Assembly (NCBI GenBank): GCA_014621425.1
Contig: JAANBB010000186.1
Location: 1-64,000, forward strand
Source of the DNA: Cylindrodendrum hubeiense
Lineage: Eukaryota; Ascomycota; Sordariomycetes; Hypocreales; Nectriaceae
Reading direction: 5' to 3'
DNA length: 64,000 bases
The position numbers and the translations under genes were made by a program. Of the stretch, positions 54,427 through 64,000 are shown in pieces (the first letter of the stretch is position 1; every line of letters starts with the position of its first letter). The notes beneath the pieces are model-generated. The model saw only the letters and a list, made by a program, of their open reading frames with translations, was not told the DNA's origin and did not search any database.

Positions 54427-56377
54427 CTAATAGTTGGCATTGCCAGATCCAACAACCTTAATGAGGGTCGTTTGATATGCCTCTCTTGCCTTGCGCCCAA
54501 AGAAATAGGTGGGAATGGCTAACAGCATTGACAGGCTAACGACCATGAACATGACCATATAGACCTGAATCCAACCCTGAGAATCAATCCAGTCAACGGC
54601 AACGTAGAGAAAGAGAAATGCAACCAAGTTCTTGGTAACATTTATGGCAACGAGGATCTCCTGAGCGAAGACCGGATATGAGTCAAGTAGATATGTCATG
54701 GCGATATTGGGAGCGTAAACGGTGCCGAAGGAAACTAATTGGGGGTTATTTTAAAATGCATCGTCGCAAATCTTGTGTTATGAGTAACTTACCCATTCCA
54801 AATCCAACCGCAATAGCTGCCCAATGAAGTGTTTTATCACAAGCAAAGGCCACGATAATGCAGCCTATTGGTGCGATAAGGCAGCCCGGACCAAGAGACA
54901 CAAGACGGTGCTCGGGGACAAAGACACCATGGTTGCGTACAATACACCGAGCCGTTATCACATCGCAAATATACCCACCACCATAGCAAGCAATGACGAA
55001 GCCTATAATAGCTGCCACCTGCATAAGTCCCACGCTACTGGAAGGAAACAGATAGGGAGGGGAAAGAAGAAGAGAAGGAAAAGCAAAGCTATATTGGTAT
55101 CAGCTCTTGTCACTGAGTTTGTAAGACTGGAGGGTTGTGAAAGAAGCGTACATTAAGATGACTTGAGATCCGAGCGCGCTTCCGTAGACAAGAATTGTCC
55201 ACAACACTGGAAGACAACCCAAGAACGCAAAGGGTAGCGCAAATGCCCTAGGAAGGCTGACCAGGGGATTGTAATGGATGAAAGACGCCCAGACTTTCGG
55301 CAATGAGATGCTAACAGGGCCATTACCGCCTTGTTCTTCAAGATGCTCGGAACGACCTGAAGCCACATTTGATGCGTTGTCGAGCTCATCTTTTGTGGTA
55401 CTGCCTCCATTTTGATTCGAGGCTGGTAGCGGAGACTCGGGCAACGGTGGGCGAATGAATGATGATTCTGGATAAAACAGAAAAATGGCGAGGAAGTCGA
55501 AGCCGGCTATAGCAGCGCAAAGCCAGACAAAGTCTCGCCACGTTCCAGGGCTGCTTTCAACCATAAATCCAGCAATTAATGGCCCTGCAGCCGAGCCACA
55601 AGAAATAAGTACTACATATCTAATCAAAAAGAAGCACCGCGCGCGTTAGCTGATGATGTTTAGTTATGGATGTTAACTTACATAGACATCATAGCTCCAC
55701 GTTCGTGAAGATAAAACATGTCAGAGATAACTCCAGGTACGATGCTCTAAGGAATATCAGTGATGATCAAGTATGGAGGTGTACTAGACTTGTATTCATC
55801 TTTCCTCATGTCTGAATCCAGGAATACTTACTTCGCCAGCTGCCGAGACAAATCCGGAAAGACACCGGGCAGCTAGTATCTCAGAGAATGATTCTGCTTT
55901 TGCAGTCCAAATAAGAATTGCAAAGAGCATGCCCATTGAAATGAGTAGAACCGGCCGTTTACCATATTTAACTGAGAAAGGGACCCAGACCATGTTACCT
56001 ATTCCAAGCAGAAGAAAGTTGAACTGTATCAGACAGACCGAAATGTCAGTATTGTTGAGTACGGTAATAGTGCATTAGAGAGAGGGAGAAATTCAGTTTT
56101 CTCGTACCGTCATCAGGGAATTGACTTCTTGGGCGGTTTTGTGGAATTGCATCTCAAATATGACTTCTGCAACGGAGAGACCAGCACCGGCAAAGTTTGC
56201 CACAAAGTTGAAGAACGCCACAGATATCAGGGCAAGAATCTTGATCCATCGGGGCCAGCGCAATGGGTCTCTCTCGTCGCTAGATGGCGGTGGCCATAGT
56301 CCTAAACTGTGATGATGTTTGGACGAGGCATCGACAATGACATTCTCCGTGGTAAACAAAATCCTTGTGTCTGCCAT
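54427..56377 (-). CDS. MFS transporter of the aromatic catabolic cluster
   Basis: Six exons: 56108-56377, 55832-56023, 55682-55746, 55152-55619, 54793-55088 and 54427-54734; 532 residues. The ATG at 56377 opens MADTRILFTT. Helices include WIKILALISVAFFNFVANF and FLLLGIGNMVWVPFSVKYGKRPVLLI (motif A-like region). A cytoplasmic central loop is rich in Ser/Asn/Glu (around PLPASNQNGGST), followed by six more helices. The layout with a short N-terminal hydrophilic part and DPLRWPRWIKI before the first helix is common in DHA1-type carriers of fungi. Located between ALDH and the cleavage oxygenase and divergent from the latter, it is a good candidate for uptake or export of the aromatic substrate. 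Direction and substrate are inference. Confidence 0.88.
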
Positions 56378-56570
56378 GATTGATAATATGAGATGTATGG
56401 GTAGATTGGGCTTGGACAAGATTCAGGAAATTGGGGTGGCTATGAATATAACTTTTGAGGAATGATGGACAGGCATAGCGCAGCGCATATGGAATCACGT
56501 AGATAAAGGGGACTGCAATGAGTTGAGTCGTTGCATATGAGAGCTTCGGCGTTGACCCGGATTTCCCCCA

Positions 56571-56581
56571 CGGGGTAACCG
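56571..56581. promoter_or_regulatory. CGG-N5-CCG element in MFS/cleavage oxygenase promoter
   Basis: CGGGGTAACCG, an inverted CGG/CCG pair, in the 440-nt promoter shared by the MFS gene (194 nt upstream) and the carotenoid-oxygenase-family gene (237 nt upstream). Confidence 0.5.
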
Positions 56582-56817
56582 CGGATCTGTCCGTAAAAGC
56601 TTAATTATGCTTTGTAGATGCGGAGACCCCGCAAGGGTCGTTGTTGCGTGGCCTCGTCATCGCCAATAGAGATGAATGTATTTCAGTCGCGTCGCCGGGG
56701 CAATATCGGGAGTGGCCCGAAGCGCTCGACGTTAAGTACCCCAGATCAAGCTAGCCCCGCGTCTGGAAATCATCTCATTCACATTCACGACTAAGACACT
56801 TGTTGATCTCAGTTATC

Positions 56818-58666
56818 ATGGCAGGACATTTCCGCGGAACCTCATCCCAAGTTGGCAAGGCCTTCCCCAACTCGCCCCAGTTCTCGGGCTTTATGAAACC
56901 CTGCCGTTTCGAGGGAGACCTCAAATTCCTCGAGGTAGAGGGCGACTTGCCCGAAGAGCTCGATGGCACATTCTACCGGGTCATGCCTGACCCTCAATTC
57001 GTGCCTTTTATTGAGAATGATCCCGTACGTGTATTCGACCAAACATCACTCCTCATATTTGGAGCCTCAAGTGAGCCCCAGGCGAATTATGGTGGCTGAC
57101 ATGCCTTCTTCCAGTGGTTTAACGGCGATGGAAACATTAGTGCGTTTCGTTTCAGCAAAGGCAATGTCCACCTCCAGCAGAAGTACGTCCGTACAGAAAA
57201 GTTCCTGAAGGAAAGGGACGCACAGCGCGCACTTGGTGGTAAGCATCGGAACGCATTACTATAATTGCTATATATCTTCAAGGCGCAGAAGGGCTGATTT
57301 AGCCATTCTTAACAAACAGGCAAGTATCGAAACAAGTATACGGATGCTGTCGAGTTTAAAGTCCGTACGACAGCCAACACCAACATATTTTACTTCAACA
57401 ATGTTCTACTCGCCATAAAGGAGGATGCACCGCCGTTTGCTATGGATCCTATTACGCTTGATACAATCGGCCTCTGCGATTTCAATGGCCAACTACCAAG
57501 TCTAACATTCACCGCCCATCCAAAGCTGGACCCAGTCAGCAGAGAGCTAGTATGCTTTGGTTATGAGGCCAAAGGCGACGGTACTCCAGACGTGTGCTAT
57601 TACAACATTGATTCAGACGGAAAGTTCACTGAAGTGGTTTGGCTGGTGGCTCCTGTCGTAGGCATGATCCACGACTTCGCCGTAACTGAGAACTGGGTGA
57701 GTACATGAAAAAGGATGTGGGTGCAGATTACCGTTTCGATAAATGCTGACTTATCTACTATAGGTTTTATTTCCAATAATTCCTCAGGTATGCGACATTG
57801 ACAGACTTAAACAAGGAGGGGAACATTGGCAATGGGACCCAAATGTTCCCTTCTATCTGGGCGTTCTACCACGTCGAGGAGCTCAGGGACGTGATGTCAA
57901 GGTATGGCACAGTCTCTCTACTTCTCATGCAAGCTACGTTCTGGATCGATATATTGAGCATTCCAATTGAAGTTTTCACACCATAACTAACTCATTTTAT
58001 TTACAGTGGTTCAAGGCTCCGAATGCATTCCCCGGTCACACTACTAATGCATACGAAACATCTGAAGGCCAAATTGTTTTTGATCTTCCTCTAACCGACA
58101 AGAATGTGTTCTTTTGGTGGCCAGATGCCAATGGGAATGCACCGAGTCCCCACGACATCCAAGCTAAGTATGTCCGATTTACGCTAGATCCAAGGGCGTC
58201 AGACCTCGACCTGCCAACCCCCGAAGTCATTCTAGAGCGTGATATGGAGTTCCCAAGAATCGATGACCGCGTATCGATGAAACGCCACCACCACAGCTTC
58301 TTCGATATGATGGATCCAGAACTAGGCACTGACTTTGCCGCAATTGCTCCAGTTCTCGGCGGTGGTCATCCTTTGTACAACTCTCTAGGTCACCTTAACC
58401 ACCAGACGGGCCAACTTGAGGTTTATTTCCCAGGGAAGACGCACATGGTACAGGAGCCAGTGTTTGTGCCAAGATCAGACACTGCACCAGAAGGCGATGG
58501 GTTTTTGATGGCGCTAGTAAACAACTACAGAACCATGTCGAGCGAACTGCATATCCTTGACACACGGAATTTCTCTACGGCTCGAGCGATTGTGAAACTC
58601 AACATTCGATTAAGGGCAGGTCTCCACGGGAATTGGGTTGATGCCAAAGAGTTCACCAGCCATTAA
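56818..58666 (+). CDS. carotenoid/stilbene cleavage oxygenase family enzyme
   Basis: Exons 56818-57024, 57115-57238, 57320-57696, 57764-57901 and 58007-58666 give 501 residues. Family signatures: GDLPEELDGTFYRVMPDPQF near the N-terminus, then WFNGDGNISAFRF after the first intron, SLTFTAHPKLDP, GMIHDFAVTENW, WQWDPNVPFYLGVLPRR, and HHHSFFDMMDPELG. The end reads GLHGNWVDAKEF. The four iron-binding His are visible at about residues 177, 228, 375 and 489. Enzymes of this group cleave a conjugated C=C bond with O2. Fungal relatives such as Neurospora CAO-1 cut stilbenes (resveratrol, piceatannol) and not carotenoids. Given the ALDH and gentisate genes alongside, cleavage of a hydroxylated stilbene or phenylpropenoid to an aromatic aldehyde is the best guess. 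No transmembrane or targeting signal. Confidence 0.93.
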
Positions 58667-60304
58667 GTGGAACCAATATTCATCGGCTGGGATCTCAACG
58701 ATTGTATGTTGAAGTAGTCATGGTAGAAAAAGGAGTCCTTCAGATAAGAGAAATAATTATAAGACCCTATATCTGGGAGATATAAGATAATTGTCGGATT
58801 TTTACAATACTTTCCTTTGGCATCAAGTATTGAACTTGCAGCGATAAGGTAAAATATTTCCATCTCGATATCCCCTGAGGGTACGCTAAAGGTGTCCCTA
58901 TTTGGATCTCAAATACTAGGCAGCTAGTAATATCGGCTATCCCTATCAATATACATTTTCCGCTACTTGCGCTTTATCTCCTGTATTCCAAGTACTTTTT
59001 AGATAGCGACTAAGTGCAAAGTTCGAACATTTTAGATGAAGTACCCTATGACTTATTACTCGCTATATTGAATGCCAGCGATATTATTCCTGCCATCTGT
59101 TAATTGCTATAGGGTAGGCGTCAACCTAGGTATTTAAATTATTCTCATTAACTGTTCGTGTTCTTAGCCTAACAGTTTACTAAAGTAACAGAAAACTTCT
59201 ACCTCATAGATAAAATCCAAAGGATATAACTGTATATATCCTGACAACCCATTGTCCTGAGCCAGTCCCTTAGCCTATAGAAAGGGAGGAGCCCTTTTGA
59301 GATACAAAAGTGTGACATTACTATAATTAAACTGAATAAGAAAGAGACATTTACTTGGATAATTACTAGCAAAACTCCTAATCTTTCGTACTGTTAAGAT
59401 ATCAGAAGTGAGTCACGAATGAAAATTCAGCCCTGATAGAAGCACTAGGAAGTACTCCAGATATCTGAGCAAGAAATGAGGCCAAGTCGTGAAATAAGGG
59501 TCGATAGCGATAAAAATAAATTCATATAAACTGTGCAGAATATTTACTGGTGTTATGACTGTAATAATACCAGCTCAACGGCGAGGCGTCCGCCATGTCG
59601 GTGAAAGCATAAGCAAAAGACTCTGAAAGTGAACAACATAGACCAGTCTGACCAACACTATCAATTAGCATCATCTGATCAAACGGGTCATAATATAATG
59701 CCGCAAGATAGGGTCAAAAGAACGTAAATTCAGCTTAGTAGAAAATCTGCTGCTGGATGCTCATGATGATGCTAAAAGGCTGAGGATCCGGATGAAGCTG
59801 GCCACGATCCTCAATCCTACCCTGTAGCTCTTAATGACTGACTAATTGAACTTCTCCAATGACCTCAATGCCTATCGGAATATCCCAAAAGGGCCAGTCT
59901 GACTCAAATGGACTTACTTCTCAACTAGCGCACTAGTCGGGGATGCCTTACAGGCATTCCACACCGAGAGACCAAATATCCCCAACACAATTGTATCCAC
60001 AACAAACCGTAAATTGCTTCAAGGAGGTCTTATTTCTTAATTAGAGCTCAAGATAATGAAACACGTTTCTTTAAAGCTTCATATTACTTCCCTTCCGATT
60101 ATCCTTCCTAGCCAGACTTCTGCTTATTCCTGCCTAAAACCGTAAGAGCCTCCACTCCACTGCCTATTCTACTCCTCCTTCACCAACCCCCTTCCTCCCG
60201 TCGCCCTCAGTTCCCTAGCCCCAGCCCGACAGCTGCCAAGCAGCCTTCAACATCGTTCAATAAGCGACAGTGAGACGTTTGTCTCTGAGGCCACAATATC
60301 GCCT
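58667..60304. other. AT-rich gene-poor region
   Basis: No intact gene in 1.6 kb. Base composition is AT-rich on the left. Near 59929-60038 a short open stretch (GDALQAFHTERPNIPNTI) has protein-like composition but no start, splice sites or partner exons; it may be a transposon or gene relic. Otherwise nothing. Confidence 0.5.
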
Positions 60305-60640
60305 TTACCGGCCCTCGGCCGGAATAGGGCAAACATAGGCTGTAACTGTCGAGGTTACGGTTTCGATGGCAGCATATCTTGGCGCGCCGCGTTTTAGCGC
60401 TCTGGTAGCAGTGCAATCGGTAACCGTGCGAGTTGTCTTCACGGTTGAGACTGGCAATGTCGTCGTGATGGTTTTGGTTGTCTTCACTGTCGAGACTGGC
60501 AATGTCGTCGTGATTGTTTTGGTTGTCTTTACCGTCGAGACCGGCAAAGTCGTCGTGACTGTTTTTGTTGCAGTAACTGCTGCCATCACCGAAGTGAGTA
60601 GCATCAACATGATGGAGACGAAAAAGATAGGGTGTGCCAT
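60305..60640 (-). CDS. small secreted Thr-rich repeat protein with a Lys-Arg processing site
   Basis: Single exon, 111 residues. Signal peptide MAHPIFFVSIMLMLLTSVMA, then three tandem 15-residue repeats of the type TTTLPVSTVKTTKTI, then TVTDCTATRALKR and a final stretch starting GAPRYAAIETV and ending CPIPAEGR. The repeats are Thr/Val-rich and would be heavily O-glycosylated. LKR followed by Gly-Ala is a good Kex2 cleavage site, releasing a 28-residue C-terminal peptide with one Cys; the other Cys is upstream of the site, so a disulfide could hold the halves together. Possible wall-associated protein, effector or processed peptide. No family recognised. Confidence 0.6.
   Translation of the reverse strand: MAHPIFFVSIMLMLLTSVMAAVTATKTVTTTLPVSTVKTTKTITTTLPVSTVKTTKTITTTLPVSTVKTTRTVTDCTATRALKRGAPRYAAIETVTSTVTAYVCPIPAEGR
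60432..60566. repeat. three tandem 45-bp repeats
   Basis: Units 60432-60476, 60477-60521 and 60522-60566 are near-identical and encode the Thr-rich repeats of the secreted protein. Copy number is likely variable. Confidence 0.85.
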
Positions 60641-62004
60641 TTTCAGGTATTGAACTTGCAGTGATTCTGAGGAACGTTGTGAGCATAGTATGGAAAATGA
60701 GGTATCTTATACAAAAGTTGTAGCCCTTTGTGGATTTGTTCAGCTTGTAAGAAATTAGTGTCCATGGTGGTGCAAGCATGAATACGAAAGATGCGCTCTA
60801 ATTAGTGATCTTAGATCGGGACCCCGCCTGTGCCGTACATCGCTTAGGTTTTGTAACCAATCCAACGCCCTCTTCAGGTTTGCACTCGGGGACCAGAAAC
60901 TCAGCTGATTCCATTGAGTCACCCATGCTCAATGCCAGTCTCGTAAGACTAACCAGGGACTGAGGTAATGGTGCCTAAAAGCGGGTGGATAGCTCATGGC
61001 TTTAATAGTAATCTGAGTAGAAGCCTATCTACTGGGCAGAGGAGGTATTTGGCATAATTAAAAGAAGACCAGTATTCATTTGGGAATCTGGCTTAGCACG
61101 CGATCTCGCGTGAAATACGGCCTGGGTCTAATTTATTCGTAAAGTGCAGGTTGTATATAGTAGCTGTGATAGTGACAGGAGCTGCATTAGTGCGTTCTTT
61201 TCCATGTTAGCATCTGGGCCTGGTATTTTACCGCTTAAGTGCTGACGTGGATCTGAACACAATTATCTGTCAGCAATGGGACTACTTTTTCTTTTTTTAG
61301 GGTTCTGACAGTGAGTACGGATGAGTCATCGGGGACCTGAACGGACTTAACAGGCGGGGCTCGTAAAGGAATAAGCTAGTACGCTTTTGTCACTATGGGA
61401 CCCCTTGAACCTTTTTGTTATGTTATTGTGAAATTTTCGCTTTGCACAATACGCATAAGTAGCATAATGATTATCTCGTCATAGAGTACATGTCTTAGGT
61501 ATTAGACGTTTCAGAGACTGACATCGTGACCGGCTTTAGGTCAGTCTTAGTAGACAGGTAGATCAGATATTTTAGCCTTAGCGATTGGCCTTAGAAACTC
61601 TAGATAGTATAACAATATGATGTAAACCACTCTCTGGCTATTAGATTATGAGCCTGTCCTCAGGCTTGACTAAGAAAGTTATCTCTTTGTCTCTCTCTTT
61701 ATCATTAGCATAAGATACTACGTATAATCCGTTTATCCAGAGATAGTTTCTCAGGAGCCTGAACAGCCAGAGCCTCGGCCTTTCTCTTGTTATCCTTGTC
61801 ACATCACCCAGCTGTAGTGAAATCTATGTCCTTGGCTCGAACGATCTTAGTTTTGAACCAAAGCCACATCTAGTCTAGCTAAAATCGCTTATATTCTCAC
61901 TAAGTTAAGTCAATTAGTAGAAGAATATATGAATACCCATCAACACCGATATCTTAAAAACCGCACATAAATCCAAGATATCACAATCTTAGTCAGATAA
62001 CTCA
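60641..62004. other. gene-poor region, possible decayed LTR
   Basis: No coding sequence supported. Around 61480-61800 the text has the look of a solo LTR (a short palindrome GACCGGCTTTAGGTC, a TC-rich tract GTCTCTCTCTTTATC and TATA-like words), but I could not find target-site duplications or clear terminal repeats. Confidence 0.35.
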
Positions 62005-64000
62005 TTAAACCTCGAGCAGTCCACGGATGAATTTGGCCGCTTTATCCATGCACTCGCGGAATCTTCCTGTTCCATCCCTTCCAGTAACGATCGAGAACCT
62101 AGCCGAGGCCACATTGACCACGTACTGAATCCAGATTGAGTCGGGATATCGCAGGACCATGCCAAACTCGCCGCCCCTTGAGCCGCCGAGATCAGTCGAC
62201 CCGGTCATTAACCAATGAGGCCGCATGTTGATGTAGATCGGGTCGTCGTAGATCTCGGGCATCGTCTCACCTTCTCTGAGCACGGTCTGCATTGCTGACA
62301 TCGTTCGCTCGTAGCCTCTGCCCTGCTGCACACGGTTGATATTGGCGACATGGCTTCGTGCAGCGGCAAAGAGCAGCATCTGTCGTTTCTTGGCTTCGAC
62401 AGAATCGTCGTCGGCTGCATCACAAAAGGCCTTGAGCTCTGCTGTGTATGTCTGGATGATCTCGGGACGACCCTTGTGGGCGTGGCCCATGGAGATGGCA
62501 CTCCAACAAGGATGGTTCTCGCCCAGAAAATACTTGGAGGCAAGCTGGACCATTGCCTCAAATATGCCTTTGGAGGGTACCTTTTGCGCCTGGAGGTATT
62601 CTAGGCCAAAGTCGACACATTCCCACGTTGTGAAGCCGATGATTGAGGTTTCTTGAAGATACCGAACTCGGACGTGGGCGATGCGCTCATCGATGACGGG
62701 AGATGACTGGAAAGTGTACTCATCCAGTTCAATCCCATCCACAAAATTCTGCGAATCAAGCGAGTCTGGACAGTCTCGGCGATATTTGAGAATGGCCGAG
62801 CCAGTAGCGTCGTACAGTTCACTTACCGTTAGACCATCAATCATGCTGTGCTCAATGGCAATCCCAGAGACTCCATTAGAAGCGATGATGAACTTGAGCC
62901 CCTTGTCGAACCAGCGGTTGAAGCCATCGTTTAGTTGCCACGTCTCCATTCTCTCGAGCGGAGTGGTGGGTTCACCATCGTCCAGACTGACAACAAAGGC
63001 TGCCCCTTCAACCATGTCAATATACCGCTTGTTCTCTGGGCTCAGACTCTTGGCAACTTGCCGAATCTGACAGTTGTTAGTACAACAGATGTGGAATACA
63101 AATAAGACCGACCTACCTCTGCCCAAGAGTCTCGTTTATCAGCAGTCAGAATTCCGATCCATGAATCGTTTTGCCCCTTGTCCAAGATGGCTTGGAAAGT
63201 GGACTCGAGTTTCGCGAATGAAATATGCCGACCCTCAGCATCCGCGAGGTCGACCCTGAACAAGTGACCCCGTCTAAGCACCGCGATGTAGTTCTCAGAC
63301 GGTACCTTGCGCATTTCATCGGGTCCCGGAAGAGCCTCCCTAAAAGAGTTGAAGAGCCATCCATGTAGGTACATGCATTGAGGCCGACCACCAATGATTG
63401 TTGGCTCCAGCTTGCCGCTTTCGAGCTTCTGCTTAAACTCGAGCGCCGCAAGCGAGATGATGGCCGCTCTCTCCGCCTGTCTGTGAGGGAATTTGCTGAG
63501 TGCGTCGCTGCCGGCAAAGGTGCTGAACGGCGACACGGGATAGTTTCGACCGGTGAAGATGGTTTCGAGGTATGGCTTGAAGAGCCAGTTGTCGATGGCT
63601 GGGTCGTTGAAGCGATCCACTAGTCTGGCGTGGAGCTTTGTGCCGAGGCTACCCGGTGCTTTGAGCTTGTTAAGAAGACTAATCATGTGTTCAAGCTCGG
63701 AGGGCGTCAACAGATGCTTGATGGCCTGGAGGTAGAGATCAAGGACTGTATCCAGATCGAGTAGGGGTAAGATGGGCAGTTCATCGGATGCAGCGCAGCA
63801 GTCAAAGCCGTGTTTGGGATGATCTTTCAGGCGCACCAACTCCACATTACCGTTGGGTTCTTGAGGTCGCTGCGGTTTGTTGACGAGCGCAGAGCCTTCG
63901 GTGATCTTGTTGTTTTCATCAGACTTAGTCCTGCCGATAGACTTAGACTTGTGCAAGATTGTGTCCGTCAGAGCTATGATGCTTGAAGCGTCCAGTACTT
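62005..64000 (-). CDS. carnitine/choline acyltransferase domain, probable C-terminus of an HR-PKS (5' end outside window)
   Basis: Exons 63117->64000 and 62005-63066; intron 63067-63116. The frame is open to the right edge: the apparent first codons at 63956 include no ATG and reading continues upstream, so the N-terminus lies outside. The domain shows FKPYLETIFTGRNYPV, YIAVLRRGHLFRVDL, the catalytic block IASNGVSGIAIEHSMIDGLT with the His, and later GRGYERTMSAMQ and GGEFGMVLRYPDSIWIQYVV. This is the acyltransferase fold of carnitine/choline transferases. The residues entering from the right edge (LDASSIIALTDTILHKSK) resemble the last helix of a PKS acyl carrier protein. Some fungal HR-PKSs carry such a C-terminal domain that offloads or transesterifies the polyketide. 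The PKS assignment is inference. Confidence 0.85.

Overview
The window is nuclear DNA of a filamentous ascomycete (Pezizomycotina). This follows from short introns (about 50-120 nt) with GT-AG ends, a HET-domain protein, a CFEM/Pth11-type receptor, a Zn2Cys6 regulator, a TPR-CHAT protein and the 3' end of what looks like a highly reducing polyketide synthase. I cannot name the genus. Gene models below were spliced by hand; for the complete multi-exon genes the exon lengths sum to a multiple of three.

Layout. 0-1 kb: 5' part of a TauD-like dioxygenase. 1.9-4.2 kb: HET protein. 4.8-6.3 kb: CFEM-Pth11 receptor. 7.8-8.2 kb: small one-helix protein. 9.2-10.5 kb: 7TM membrane protein. 10.5-13.6 kb: gene-poor. 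13.6-21.6 kb: two MFS transporters, a protein of unknown function and a peroxisome-targeted acyl-CoA ligase. 21.8-25.2 kb: broken housekeeping genes, namely a cysteinyl-tRNA synthetase pseudogene and a frameshifted GCN5 acetyltransferase. 26.5-29.8 kb: C2H2 zinc-finger protein. 31.7-33.5 kb: F-box-like protein. 33.9-37.5 kb: TPR-CHAT putative protease. 38.6-40.5 kb: two paralogous small Cys/Trp-rich proteins. 40.6-41.7 kb: secreted beta-helix protein.

42.9-58.7 kb is the most coherent block, a seven-gene aromatic catabolic cluster. It holds a Zn2Cys6 regulator, a fumarylacetoacetate-hydrolase family enzyme, a salicylate-hydroxylase-type FAD monooxygenase, a gentisate 1,2-dioxygenase, an aldehyde dehydrogenase, an MFS transporter and a carotenoid/stilbene cleavage oxygenase. 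Read together they suggest uptake, oxidative cleavage of a stilbene-like or phenylpropenoid double bond, oxidation of the aldehyde to a hydroxybenzoate, hydroxylation to gentisate, ring opening and hydrolysis. CGG...CCG elements built on CGGGG(T/G)AA recur in four promoters of the block and may be the regulator's sites.

58.7-62 kb is AT-rich and gene-poor apart from a small secreted Thr-rich repeat protein. 62.0-64.0 kb is a carnitine-acyltransferase domain whose open frame runs off the right edge; its first residues resemble the end of an acyl carrier protein, so it is probably the C-terminus of an HR-PKS and the edge of a biosynthetic cluster.
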